Translations under genes and position numbers: made by a program
In this document: positions 37,571 to 47,100 of the stretch, one piece after another
How the letters are laid out: the number at the start of each line of letters is the position of its first letter
Numbering within the stretch: the first letter of the stretch is position 1
DNA from: Bacteroidetes bacterium OLB10
GTDB lineage: Bacteria; Bacteroidota; Bacteroidia; AKYH767-A; OLB10
Direction of reading: 5' to 3'
NCBI GenBank assembly: GCA_001567275.1
Contig: LNBX01000026.1
Span: 252,056-316,055, forward strand
DNA: 64,000 nt
The notes under the pieces: generated by a model
The model's database searches: none
The model's input: only the letters and a program-made list of their open reading frames with translations
Told to the model about the DNA's origin: nothing

Positions 37571-38758
37571 TTATTTAATTATCTCAATAACCTGACCTGC
37601 ACCTACGGTACGTCCACCTTCACGGATTGCGAAACGAAGACCTTTGTCCATAGCAACAGGAACAATTAATTTTACTGTAATAGTTACGTTGTCACCCGGC
37701 ATAACCATTTCGCGTCCTTCAGGTAATGCAATTTCACCTGTTACGTCAGTTGTACGTAAGTAAAACTGAGGACGATATTTGTTATGGAACGGAGTGTGAC
37801 GTCCACCTTCTTCTTTCTTCAACACATAGATTTCTGCTTTGAACTCAGTGTGCGGAGTGATTGAACCCGGTTTTGCAACAACCATACCTCTGCGGATATC
37901 GGTTTTTTCAATACCACGTAACAACAAACCTACGTTGTCACCAGCTTCACCACGATCAAGGATTTTGCGGAACATTTCCACACCGGTTACGGTAGAGGTA
38001 AGTTTTTTCTCCTGCATTCCGATGATCTCAACGTTGTCGTTAGAGTTGATAACACCTCTTTCGATACGTCCTGTAGCAACAGTACCACGACCTGTGATAG
38101 AGAATACGTCTTCTACCGGCATCAGGAAAGGAAGGTCAACCTGACGTGGAGGAATTGGAATATATTCATCCACAGCATTCATCAGCTGAAGAATAGTATC
38201 AACCCACTTTGGATCTTTATTCAATCCACCTAAAGCAGAACCACGGATGATAGGTGTGTTTGCACCATCAAACTCATAGAAACTCAAAAGTTCGCGGATT
38301 TCCATTTCTACCAGGTCAAGCAATTCAGGATCGTCCACCATGTCCACTTTGTTCATGAATACAACAATTTTAGGAACACCTACCTGACGTGCAAGAAGGA
38401 TGTGCTCGCGTGTCTGAGGCATAGGACCGTCAGTAGCAGCTACCACCAGAATGGCACCGTCCATCTGAGCAGCACCTGTTACCATGTTTTTTACATAGTC
38501 AGCGTGACCTGGACAGTCAACGTGTGCATAGTGTCTTTTCTCCGTCTGATACTCTACGTGAGAGGTGTTAATGGTAATACCACGCTCTTTTTCTTCAGGA
38601 GCGTTGTCAATTGAGTCGAATGAACGTTGTTCAGCAAAACCTTTGTCGGCCAACACACTTGTGATAGCAGCTGTTAAGGTTGTTTTTCCGTGGTCAACGT
38701 GACCGATGGTTCCAATGTTTACGTGTGGTTTGGAACGATCAAATTTTTCTTTAGCCAT
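37571..38758 (-). CDS. tuf: Elongation factor Tu
   Basis: A 395-residue GTPase that delivers aminoacyl-tRNA to the ribosome. GTP-binding motifs [16 protein letters not shown] and NKVD are intact, as are the switch I threonine region ([13 protein letters not shown]) and the C-terminal beta-barrels ([11 protein letters not shown]). It sits downstream of four tRNA genes, as tufB does in E. coli. Confidence 0.98.
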   Translation of the reverse strand: MAKEKFDRSKPHVNIGTIGHVDHGKTTLTAAITSVLADKGFAEQRSFDSIDNAPEEKERGITINTSHVEYQTEKRHYAHVDCPGHADYVKNMVTGAAQMDGAILVVAATDGPMPQTREHILLARQVGVPKIVVFMNKVDMVDDPELLDLVEMEIRELLSFYEFDGANTPIIRGSALGGLNKDPKWVDTILQLMNAVDEYIPIPPRQVDLPFLMPVEDVFSITGRGTVATGRIERGVINSNDNVEIIGMQEKKLTSTVTGVEMFRKILDRGEAGDNVGLLLRGIEKTDIRRGMVVAKPGSITPHTEFKAEIYVLKKEEGGRHTPFHNKYRPQFYLRTTDVTGEIALPEGREMVMPGDNVTITVKLIVPVAMDKGLRFAIREGGRTVGAGQVIEIIK

Positions 38759-38906
38759 TTTGAATATTAAATAAACAGGTTACTTAAATAATTGATTTGT
38801 GAGATATAATTAAAATTAAAATTGTCAAAATTTGTTATAACTGACTTGAATTTAGTGACATTATTTTTTATTACTTCATGTAATATTTATGCTTTACCTG
38901 CCTATA

Positions 38907-38970
38907 GAGCCGTTGAGGAGAATCCCCGCCAGAACGACTTCTGTCGGGCTGGGAACCTTCGACCTCTTCC
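38907..38970 (-). pseudogene. tRNA-Thr 3'-half remnant carrying a hairpin insert
   Basis: Eighteen bases (38907-38924) are identical to the 3' end and flank of the adjacent tRNA-Thr(GGT) at 39019-39036, and twelve bases (38959-38970) are identical to its variable/T-arm start at 39043-39054. Between them, in place of the T-loop, lies a stem-loop (CCCG and CAGAA paired with TTCTG and CGGG, one mismatch, 38925-38948). No 5' half is present. It is a partial duplication with an insertion, in the gap between the tRNA and tuf. Confidence 0.65.
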
Positions 38971-39019
38971 GCACTTCTCCATCGTATTATCTTCCTCACT
39001 GCACCACTTGTTAAGAACG

Positions 39020-39091
<72 letters not shown>

Positions 39092-39121
39092 TTGACAAGT
39101 CAACACCTCAACTTTACTAAG

Positions 39122-39194
39122 AGCGGAAGACGGGGCTCGAACCCGCCACCTATAGCTTGGAAGGCTATCGCTCTACCAAATGAGCTACTTCCGC
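39122..39194 (-). tRNA. tRNA-Gly (TCC)
   Basis: Acceptor stem GCGGAAG/CTTCCGC, anticodon stem ATAGC/GCTAT with loop CTTCCAA (TCC), and T-loop GTTCGAGCC. The 3' CCA is not encoded. Confidence 0.95.
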
Positions 39195-39220
39195 TGATAT
39201 TCTTTACCATTAAAATGGTG

Positions 39221-39303
39221 TGGGGAGTGGTGGATTCGAACCACCGAAGTCATAAGACAACAGATTTACAGTCTGTCCCATTTGGCCACTCTGGTAACTC
39301 CCC
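39221..39303 (-). tRNA. tRNA-Tyr (GTA)
   Basis: An 83-base class II tRNA with a long variable arm, acceptor stem GGGGAGT/ACTCCCC, anticodon loop CTGTAAA (GTA) and discriminator A. Position 34 is a target of the queuosine pathway to which queA in this window belongs. Confidence 0.95.
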
Positions 39304-39364
39304 CTCAATTTAAGCATTGCTGCCAGAGGCTATCCGGCATGGTATTGCCTGCATAAATCTGTAG

Positions 39365-39438
39365 AGCCGATGGAGGGATTCGAACCCCCGACCCACTGAT
39401 TACAAATCAGTAGCTCTGGCCAACTGAGCTACATCGGC
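39365..39438 (-). tRNA. tRNA-Thr (TGT)
   Basis: Acceptor stem GCCGATG/CATCGGC, anticodon loop TTTGTAA (TGT) and T-loop GTTCGAATC. First gene of the tRNA-tuf-rpoBC block, about 230 bases from the promoter. Confidence 0.95.
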
Positions 39439-40038
39439 TTTTTATTGTTTTATCCTTCCTCAACCGGTACTATTCGTTGTATTATTCCGATAGCTTCAGA
39501 ACTTTTGTATGGATGGCATTAATCCGCCAAACAATATCCTTACCCGCTGAGTACTGACGATATATTACTCTAACTAATTGAATTTCAATAAGTCAATACA
39601 ATTCATGCAGAAGACTTTACGCCACTAAATCACGATGTCAATGAACACACTATACCCTTCAAAAAAGGGAACGCAAAAATAGAAAACGATTTTTGATTTA
39701 CAAATGGTTGAATAAATTTTTTTTCAAGAAGAGATATTCACTCATTAACAAGAGGTTAAATAGCTCAAACTCAATCTTAGTTTTTAGCTGTCTTACCCTT
39801 CAATTGCTTCAAAAATGGAACGCGAAACTCCAATTTCAAGCAGTTAAAAATAACCGTCAACCCAGACTGATATATATTTGAAGTAACATAAATTGTTGAA
39901 AAGATTATTGATTTACAACCTTAATTAATTGAAACCGGAATTATTCCAACAGCTATTTGCAAATTAAAATTTCATTTCTCAACATTATTAATAGCACGAT
40001 TTATTCATACCCTACCTTTGCAAAACATTTTCCTTCAC
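39439..40038. other. Non-coding gap with leader of the tRNA-tuf operon
   Basis: About 600 bases without a credible gene. The left part is the predicted 230-base leader of the tRNA transcript (minus strand), beginning with a small stem CCCTT/AAGGG (39656-39670). The right part (39705-40038) is AT-rich and holds the upstream region of the DUF5522 gene. Short open frames here have no family features. Confidence 0.6.
39674..39704 (-). promoter_or_regulatory. Near-perfect Bacteroidota promoter for the tRNA-tuf-rpoBC block
   Basis: On the minus strand, TTTG (39701-39704) is followed after exactly 19 bases by TATTTTTG (39674-39681). This matches the Bacteroidota -33 TTG / -7 TAnnTTTG consensus. The predicted start is near 39667. 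Confidence 0.75.
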
Positions 40039-40197
40039 ATGGCTTTTACCGATAAGTTTGACAAAGAAGATTATTACCTGACCCCTGAAGGTTATATTGT
40101 TTTTACCGAGAAATATCATCTGAAACGCGGTTACTGTTGTCAGAGTGGCTGCCGCCATTGCCCCTGGAAAAAACAGGATAAGAAAGACAAGAAATAA
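40039..40197 (+). CDS. Small cysteine-rich DUF5522-like protein
   Basis: A 52-residue protein with an ATG start at 40039 and TAA at 40195-40197. The N-terminus is acidic and aromatic (DKEDYYLTPEGYIVFTEKYH). A compact cysteine cluster follows (GYCCQSGCRHCPW), then a lysine-rich tail. The CC-x3-C-x2-C arrangement suggests a metal or Fe-S site. The pattern matches the short DUF5522 family of Bacteroidota; its function is unknown. It is convergent with purE. Confidence 0.75.
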   Translation: MAFTDKFDKEDYYLTPEGYIVFTEKYHLKRGYCCQSGCRHCPWKKQDKKDKK

Positions 40198-40234
40198 TTG
40201 TTTAATTCTACTCTGACTTCGTTCGGTAAATCTG

Positions 40235-40714
40235 TTACAAATCTTTATTCGATTCGATTACTTTTTGCTTGAGTCCGTCTTTATAGGCCAAAAGTGTTTT
40301 ATAGAGTTTTTCGTTTTGGGTAGCTAATATTTCTGCTGCCAGTATTCCTGCATTTTGCGCTGCATTGAGTGCTACAGTGGCCACAGGCACTCCATTGGGC
40401 ATTTGTAATATAGAGAGTACAGAATCCCAACCGTCAATGCTGTTGCTCGATTTCACAGGTACACCTATCACAGGCAATGGCGTAAGCGATGCCACCATAC
40501 CCGGCAAATGTGCTGCCCCTCCTGCACCTGCTATGATTACACGGTATCCTTTGTCGTAGGCAGATTTGGCAAACTCCACCATCATTTCGGGAGTGCGGTG
40601 TGCCGATACAATTTTTATATCACACTCCACCTGAAATTCGTTAAGCACTTTTGCCGCCTGTTCCATTACGGCCATATCCGACTTGCTGCCCATGATGATT
40701 GCTACCTTTGACAT
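40235..40714 (-). CDS. purE: N5-carboxyaminoimidazole ribonucleotide mutase
   Basis: A 159-residue enzyme of purine synthesis converting N5-CAIR to CAIR. The start MSKVAIIMGSKSDMAVM matches class I PurE, so ATG 40714 is chosen over an upstream in-frame start at 40807. Active-site segments are IIMGSKSD, SAHRTPEMM, AGAGGAAHLPGMVA and GVPVKS. Length is normal. No purK is adjacent. Confidence 0.95.
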   Translation of the reverse strand: MSKVAIIMGSKSDMAVMEQAAKVLNEFQVECDIKIVSAHRTPEMMVEFAKSAYDKGYRVIIAGAGGAAHLPGMVASLTPLPVIGVPVKSSNSIDGWDSVLSILQMPNGVPVATVALNAAQNAGILAAEILATQNEKLYKTLLAYKDGLKQKVIESNKDL

Positions 40715-40911
40715 ACTGCTGATTTTAAAACACAAATTTACGGTTAATTGATTAATCCTTTTTAAATCATCTTTTATTCTGTCAGGTGATGCTAATGTAT
40801 TAGTCAAAATGCAGCTTACAGTTTTAATTGCGGCAGAGGTTTATAAAAGCACACTGTCATTCAGAGATTAACAATTATTATAATCCTATCATCCTGATTT
40901 GTTCTGATTTT

Positions 40912-41814
40912 TTAGTCAGACTCTTTCCACAATTCTTCTTTTAGCCAGTCATCAGGAAAACCCATTTCTTTTGTTTGTGCAAGGGGGCAGGTTTTCATAA
41001 GGCTTTTGAGTCTGATACTAAATGTAGATCCGGGGCTTATTAGATTTAACACATATTCAATACAAGACAACGTTGCATAAAGTTTGTTTGTATAAACAGT
41101 TTTGTTCTTCAAAAAATTTTGACTGGTATTTGTTGGAAGTTTTATTTTAATAAGTCGTCTGTTCCATATTCTGCCATGATGCGCACAAATATTTCTCAAA
41201 GTACTGAAACAAAGTATCCAGTTTTCAATTACTGAAACATCACGAAGCCCAAAATGAGTAGTTACCGCTATTTTTTCAGGCCCTTTTTTCAGGTTTTGAA
41301 ATATTTTTGACAACAAACCCATACTGCTAACCTCTAAACTCATCCAACATGGTGGCTCAGCAGGGTTAGTGTATTTATTTTTATAATGCTCAATGAACGT
41401 TTCGTTACTCCTGTCAATTTCTTTTTGCAAACTGTCAAGATGATTTGCAAATCTCATAGCATCTCTGAATAATTCCGGTTTTAACTGCCAGTGGCTTCCA
41501 TGATTTAAAGCGAAGTGATAAATAACCTGTGTTCGGAGTGCAATTTCAATTTTCTCAATAGCATCAAAGATTAATAACCTTAGTTTTCTGTCAAAAACAT
41601 AAAGTTCTATAATTTCTTCAAAGGTAACATCAACAATAAAAGGTTGATGGCTATGGGAATTATCCTGAAATGGATAAGTATATGCTCTTAAACGGTAGTA
41701 ACTGATATTAGACAGATACCTAAGTGCGGATGATTCGTTACTGAATCTTAATCCGCGTTGCTTAAGTAATTCTATCTGCTCTGTAAACTTTATAGGTACT
41801 TTATTGTACTTCAT
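40912..41814 (-). CDS. AbiF/AbiD-type abortive infection protein (Abi_2, HEPN-like)
   Basis: A 300-residue protein of the Abi_2 family, known from plasmid-borne phage-abortion systems. Family landmarks are the N-terminal FTEQIELLKQRGL, ISYYRLRAYTYPFQ, VFDRKLRLLIFDAIEKIEIALR and TLRNICAHHGRIWNR. Two R-x(4-6)-H motifs, R94-H100 and R207-H212, are of the kind that forms HEPN ribonuclease sites. It sits alone between purE and a divergent transporter, not in an obvious defence island. A promoter box and structured leader lie directly upstream. RNase toxin activity is inferred from the fold. Confidence 0.85.
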   Translation of the reverse strand: MKYNKVPIKFTEQIELLKQRGLRFSNESSALRYLSNISYYRLRAYTYPFQDNSHSHQPFIVDVTFEEIIELYVFDRKLRLLIFDAIEKIEIALRTQVIYHFALNHGSHWQLKPELFRDAMRFANHLDSLQKEIDRSNETFIEHYKNKYTNPAEPPCWMSLEVSSMGLLSKIFQNLKKGPEKIAVTTHFGLRDVSVIENWILCFSTLRNICAHHGRIWNRRLIKIKLPTNTSQNFLKNKTVYTNKLYATLSCIEYVLNLISPGSTFSIRLKSLMKTCPLAQTKEMGFPDDWLKEELWKESD

Positions 41815-41823
41815 GTTTTAGGT

Positions 41824-41899
41824 AAAAAAGGGTTAAACCTCTTAAAATCGAAAACCAGCCCGGGTGCGCTGTTCTGATGGGAAGCGTGGCTGGTATTAT
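41824..41899 (-). ncRNA. Candidate structured leader or small RNA upstream of the AbiF-like gene
   Basis: Starting just after the predicted promoter box, the minus strand forms a stem ACCAGCC/GGCTGGT (41854-41860 with 41888-41894). An inner CGCT/AGCG stem and an asymmetric bulge lie inside it. A GGTTTAACC motif follows and then CTTTTTT (to 41824), which could end a short RNA of about 75 bases just before the AbiF start. It may be a separate RNA or a 5' untranslated region; expression is unproven. Confidence 0.45.
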
Positions 41900-41905
41900 T
41901 AAATA

Positions 41906-41913
41906 CAAAGATA
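41906..41913 (-). promoter_or_regulatory. Bacteroidota -7 box for the AbiF leader
   Basis: TATCTTTG on the minus strand is an exact TAnnTTTG match, placing the start near 41900 at the foot of the leader hairpin. The -33 position has only a weak match. An ACCA/TGGT inverted repeat lies at 41931-41944. Confidence 0.5.
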
Positions 41914-42103
41914 AGAACTATTTTAGTATTTACCATACATTTGGTACAATTTGTTTGATTTGCAATGAATCTTATGTAGCTAAATATGCTTTATTATCTT
42001 TTCATAAGCCCCCTAAGATTTGTTTTTTGTACATTTTTATCTGTTTGTCAGTTTAATATCCAATTTCTGAGAGTCATATTACTCCATTCCTGATTTTTGT
42101 TGC

Positions 42104-43303
42104 ATGTTTCATAAACCGAAAGAACTTGTAAAAGGTGCCTACAGCGGATTGTCAACTGAGGTGTGGCTGCTGTCGCTGGTGATGCTGATAAACCGCAGCG
42201 GTACCATGGTTATTTTTTTCCTTTCGGTGTATCTCACTCAGGAATTAAATTTCACGCTGCAGCAAACCGGGGTGATGCTTGCATGTTTTGGCGCAGGTAG
42301 TTTTACCGGTGCATTCTTAGGTGGACGCATTACCGATAAATTAGGATATCATCCGGTCATGTTCTGGAGTCTGTTCACAGGTGGAATTCTTTTTATGCTC
42401 ATTCCGCTGATAAAAACTTATTTGCTGTTGTGTATTTTCTTTTTTATCCTGAGCAGTTTCAGCGAAGCATTCCGTCCGGCTAATATGACGGCTGTTGCTT
42501 TTCACAGCAAACCTGAAAATTATACACGTTCCGTTTCACTCAACAGGCTGGCTATTAATCTCGGTTTTTCTGTCGGGCCTGCTATTGGCGGTATTCTGGC
42601 TACCATCAGCTATCACTACATTTTTATTGTAAACGGAATTACCTGCATCAGTGCTGCATTTATTATTTACTTCAGCCTGAAGAATAAAAGAAAATCGCCT
42701 CCGCAAAAAACTCTGGCTGTACTTAAATCGCCTTATCGCGACAGAACATATCTTCTCTTTTTGGTGGCTGCTTATTTCTATGCACTGTGCTTTTTCCAGT
42801 TTTTCCTCACCATGCCTTTGTATTATAAAGCTATGCAACTCAGCGAAACTCAAATTGGTTATCTGATGGCTCTGAATGGTGTGATGGTGGCAGCTATTGA
42901 AATGATTATGGTTTATAACATGGAAGGAAAAACCAGTGTTTACAATTTTATTGCATTAGGTGCTCTGCTTCTGTTAATAGCTTACTTAAGTATTCCTTTC
43001 TTAGCAGGTTTCGCTGCATTTGCCTTGCTGGTAGTAATCATTTCTCTTTCCGAAATGTTTGCCATGCCGTTTATGAATACGTTTATGAATAACCGTAGTG
43101 ACGACAGCAACCGCGGACAGTATGCAGCACTTTTTTCCATGTCGTGGAGTTTGTCGCAGACTACCTTACCTGTTATTGCTACGCAAACAATTGCCGATTT
43201 TGGTTATCAAACGTTGTGGTTCATTATGGCATTCCTGTCATTAATTACCATAGTTATCATAAAAATTATTGGAAGAAAAACAGAACCTGTACCTTCTGCA
43301 TGA
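42104..43303 (+). CDS. Major facilitator superfamily transporter
   Basis: A 399-residue inner-membrane protein with about 12 hydrophobic helices. The loop between helices 2 and 3 has the MFS signature GGRITDKLGYHPVM. The second half begins near YLLFLVAAYFYALCFFQFF. It resembles proton-coupled drug/metabolite exporters (DHA1 type), but the substrate is not readable. The first half has clearer family features than the second. It is divergent from the AbiF-like gene and convergent with the DUF2461 gene. Confidence 0.85.
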   Translation: MFHKPKELVKGAYSGLSTEVWLLSLVMLINRSGTMVIFFLSVYLTQELNFTLQQTGVMLACFGAGSFTGAFLGGRITDKLGYHPVMFWSLFTGGILFMLIPLIKTYLLLCIFFFILSSFSEAFRPANMTAVAFHSKPENYTRSVSLNRLAINLGFSVGPAIGGILATISYHYIFIVNGITCISAAFIIYFSLKNKRKSPPQKTLAVLKSPYRDRTYLLFLVAAYFYALCFFQFFLTMPLYYKAMQLSETQIGYLMALNGVMVAAIEMIMVYNMEGKTSVYNFIALGALLLLIAYLSIPFLAGFAAFALLVVIISLSEMFAMPFMNTFMNNRSDDSNRGQYAALFSMSWSLSQTTLPVIATQTIADFGYQTLWFIMAFLSLITIVIIKIIGRKTEPVPSA

Positions 43304-43344
43304 GTGTGTGTTTAGTTGCAGTGTTCAGTCCTTACCATATTTTT

Positions 43345-44031
43345 TCAGTCTGTTGCACGGTTCAAAAAATCAAGCAAAGGTTTCATCGTGCTGAATGATG
43401 CAGTTACTTCTTTCATCAGTTGTTTGCCTGTAACGGTTGCATCTGTCATTGGTTTGCTGACGATGAAACTCGTATATTTCAGTAATTCAATATCGGGATG
43501 GTCCTTAGGATAATCGCGTGGAGCGGTTTTTAATTTGATATTCTGCAACTCCGAAAATTGCTTTTTGAAATTTTTGTTACTGATTATTTTTTTAAACTCC
43601 TCCGTATTGTAGTCTATTTCCTGACGTATTTTTCGAAGCGAAGCTGCATCAGGCACATAGCGTCCTCCGCCAATGAAAGAATTTCCGGGCTTGATGTGTA
43701 TATAAAATCCTGCGCCTTCGTTCTGCTTAGTTCCGGTATGAAAATAAGCTGCCAGATGTGTCTTGTAAGGCGATTTGTCTTTTGAAAAACGTACATCGCG
43801 ATATATTCTGAATATACATTTTTTAGCCTCCAGACCTTTGTAGCGCGGTTCAGCTTTTGAAAGCTGCACAATGACCTGCGAAATAAAATTTTCGAAATCG
43901 GTTTTTGCTTCGAGGTACTGTGCTTTGTGTGCTTCAAACCAGTCGCGGTTGTTGTGGCGTGATAAAGCTTTGAGATAAGCAAGTGTTTTGGATTGTATCA
44001 CTGATGTTAAATTTTGCACAAGGTCGCACAT
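43345..44031 (-). CDS. DUF2461 family protein
   Basis: A 228-residue protein of the DUF2461 (TIGR02453) family, widespread in bacteria and fungi with unknown function. Family motifs are HNNRDWFEAHKAQY, CIFRIYRDVRFSKDKSPYKTH, GAGFYIHIKPGNSFIGGGRY and APRDYPKDHPDIELL. The ATG at 44031 gives about ten extra residues before the usual start; a GTG at about residue 11 is an alternative. Confidence 0.85.
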   Translation of the reverse strand: MCDLVQNLTSVIQSKTLAYLKALSRHNNRDWFEAHKAQYLEAKTDFENFISQVIVQLSKAEPRYKGLEAKKCIFRIYRDVRFSKDKSPYKTHLAAYFHTGTKQNEGAGFYIHIKPGNSFIGGGRYVPDAASLRKIRQEIDYNTEEFKKIISNKNFKKQFSELQNIKLKTAPRDYPKDHPDIELLKYTSFIVSKPMTDATVTGKQLMKEVTASFSTMKPLLDFLNRATD

Positions 44032-44050
44032 TCAGGTTAAACCCAAAATG

Positions 44051-44077
44051 AAAAATCAGCCGCGAGGGCTGACTTTT
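44051..44077 (-). terminator. Terminator of the GEVED T9SS gene
   Basis: On the minus strand GTCAGCC/GGCTGAT forms a stem with a short GC-rich loop followed by TTTTTC, about 50 bases past the stop at 44127. Confidence 0.75.
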
Positions 44078-44126
44078 CACTGTTGTGTTAATTAATTTAT
44101 TAATCTACTTACCGTAAACGGTTTCT

Positions 44127-47100
44127 TTATTTCTCAACGATGAACTTGCCATTGCCAAGAGAAGTTTCTTCTACTTTGATATCGAAATAATACATTCCGT
44201 TGGTTAAAGAAGTAAGCGGCAGTTTGAATATGTTGGTGCCTAAGCCTCTCAGTTGAGCAACCGTTTGTGTAATCATTTTGCGTCCTGTAAGATCATACAC
44301 TGTCAACACTGCATTTTCGAGATTTACGTTGGGGTCAACGCTGATGACAACCTGATCTTTTGCCGGAACAGGATATACGGATATCGGTGCTGCAGGAATG
44401 CTCAGGTTCACAGCCACCTTCTCGAAGTTTTCTGTTTTACCATCAAAATCGGTTTGTGTAAGACGGTAGAATGATACTCCGCGATAAGGATTTGTATCTA
44501 CAAACTTATAGTTGCGTTGCTCATTGGAGTTACCCGCAGCTTTAACGGTGCCGGCCTTTTCGAAGTTGATACCATCCACACTTCTTTCCACAGTGAAGTA
44601 ATCACTGTTTTCTTCGGTGGCAGTGGTCCAGTTGCAGACAATTTCCTTGTCTTTATAAGGACGTGCATCAAACATCAGGAGTTTAACAGGCAGCGGTTGC
44701 AGTTCGCGCACCACAGCCCAGGTATTGGTGTAGGTAATGTTTGGTGCCTTTACTGATGTACCTGTGGGGTTTGTCTGGCCTAGGCTGAAAGGCCACATCC
44801 AGGCTCCGGTGCCTACTGAACTTCCGGTTGGATTATACACCTGTGCACGGTAAGGCGATGCACCTGATGCTGCATTTTCTGCTGCTGTCCAGCGGAAAGT
44901 TAAATCACGGTTCACACCGGTACCTGCATCATCTACCTGCCAGAACCTGTCAACCATGTACGGACTGTTGTCGGTAGCCGGTGGAGCTATCCAGGTGTTT
45001 TGATAGATGTTGTTTACACCGGTAGGAATTGGCGTATTGTTGGGTATGGTGTGATACGTGGTTACCGTAATATCAGGAGTTCCTGCATTTACAGTGTAAT
45101 CCATAGGAATTGAATTTCCAATAGCGTCAACAAATGGAATCACTGCATTGAACGGATAGGCTGATGGTGTTTTCATCTGCCAGCGGAAATTACCGTAATT
45201 AGGCGGATTGGATTCTGCCCACAGTTTTCCGGATATCACCTGAAGTTGCGACAAACCGGCAGGATTGCCATCAAGCAAACTTAATGTACGTATGGCAACA
45301 GGGTTTCCGTTCAGGTGGATGCGACCCATATACAGATTTAATGAATCGGTAACGTTTACATCCTGCCACAACTCTAATGTTGAACCTGCAGATGTTTTGT
45401 TGAGTGTTAAATCGTAGAAATTAGAAATCTGAGTACCGTATATACGTTGCCAAGCACTACCGTAGAAAGTGAAATTACTTTTTCCTGCAGTAAAGGTACC
45501 GTTGTTGGTCCAGTTGCCACCCATAGAAGCCTGGAAGGTTTTGAATGGGCGTTTGAACACCAGTGTCATATTCGGGCGCTGCATAGTAGAACAGTTACCA
45601 TCGGTAGTAATGAGTGTGCCATTTACTGCAAATGAAATTTGATTGCCAGTAGCTATTGCTGCTATACTTGGGTTGTTTACCGTAATTACACTACCTGCAA
45701 TGGAGGTAATGATGGTTCCGGCAGGGAATATGCCTGCAGGCGAAGTAGCACTTACCCTCATACCCACTTTAAGGTGAGGTAATGTGCTTTGCAAAAAGGT
45801 TCCAAGCGTAAAGGTGGTGGTACCAACCGGGTAGGCACCTACAACCATAGCTCTGATGGTAGGTGAAAAATCGCAGGCACTTGTTACCGTAGGAGCGGTA
45901 GAATACATCTCAATATATTTTCTTGCCCCCAGAGTAGTTGTATAAAACGAATTCTGACCTCCTCCGGGAGTATGGTCGTAGCAGATATCAATTATCAGAT
46001 TGTAATTTAAATCAACCGGAATGGGTGTAGTCAATGTTATATAACGGATACCTGCACCGGTAACTGTTTCTGATGGGCTTGTATATACCGTAATAGGAGT
46101 GCTTCCTATTGCAAAATCAGCTAACTTATTAGTTGTAGTGCTTCCACCATAAGCAACGAAAGTCAACGGTGCATAATAATATCGTATGCTATAATTGGTG
46201 TAGGCATTGGCTGGCGGAGTGAAAGCATCTATATGCATCCCTATAGAGTCAATAAGATCGCCTGTTACCATACCCTTGGCGGCAAGTTCAGCAGAGGAAT
46301 ATAAAAACTGACATCGCTGACTCCTCGAAGCTCCGTTAAAAGGATGAAAAGGAGGTGTGGTTTGTGTTAATGTACCATTGGATATTATCGCTTTATTGAA
46401 ATATTCTGAATTAATAATCAGAGCCGAAGCAGGGTCTTTGATGTTCATACTGTCGGCTACGGTAAGGCTGCCTGAATTATAAACTTTAACAGTAACAGTA
46501 TCGTTGCCTGCAATGGTCAGCACCTTGGCAGTAGCAGTAGTACCCTCATAAATAACCGGTCTGTTGGGGCTGCCACCGGGAATGATGGTATTCTCCGTAA
46601 TTTTTGGAGGTGTCAAAGGGCACCAGTTGGCAGGAGTATTCCAGTTATCATCCACAGCTCCCAGCCATATTTTCTGATAACCGGGGGGCAGTGCTGCACA
46701 GGCAGGTATAATAGTTACTACATAATCTTCAGTCTCGCCATAGGTAGCACTGGCACAGGGGTCAATATTGGGATTGGCATAAACCTCTCTTACCCGCAGG
46801 AAGGTGTTACCTGCATAAGTACCGGCAGGAACTGTGAAAGTGGGAGCATAGGTTCCATTTACTCCCAAAGGTCCGGACTGACCTAATTTTTCTGCAGCAG
46901 AAAATACTCCGTCATGGTTATAGTCAATCCATGCAGCAATATAGTTTGAACCATACCAGGTACCTACCTGAAGAGAAATTGTATAACTGTTGCCCCGCAT
47001 CAGGGTAGTGGTATGATTGGGTGTAGGAGCAAACTTTTCGTAATCGGGTGGGTGAGCGCTAAATGGTGCAGGACCTCCAAACCAGGGAGAAATGGGCGGG

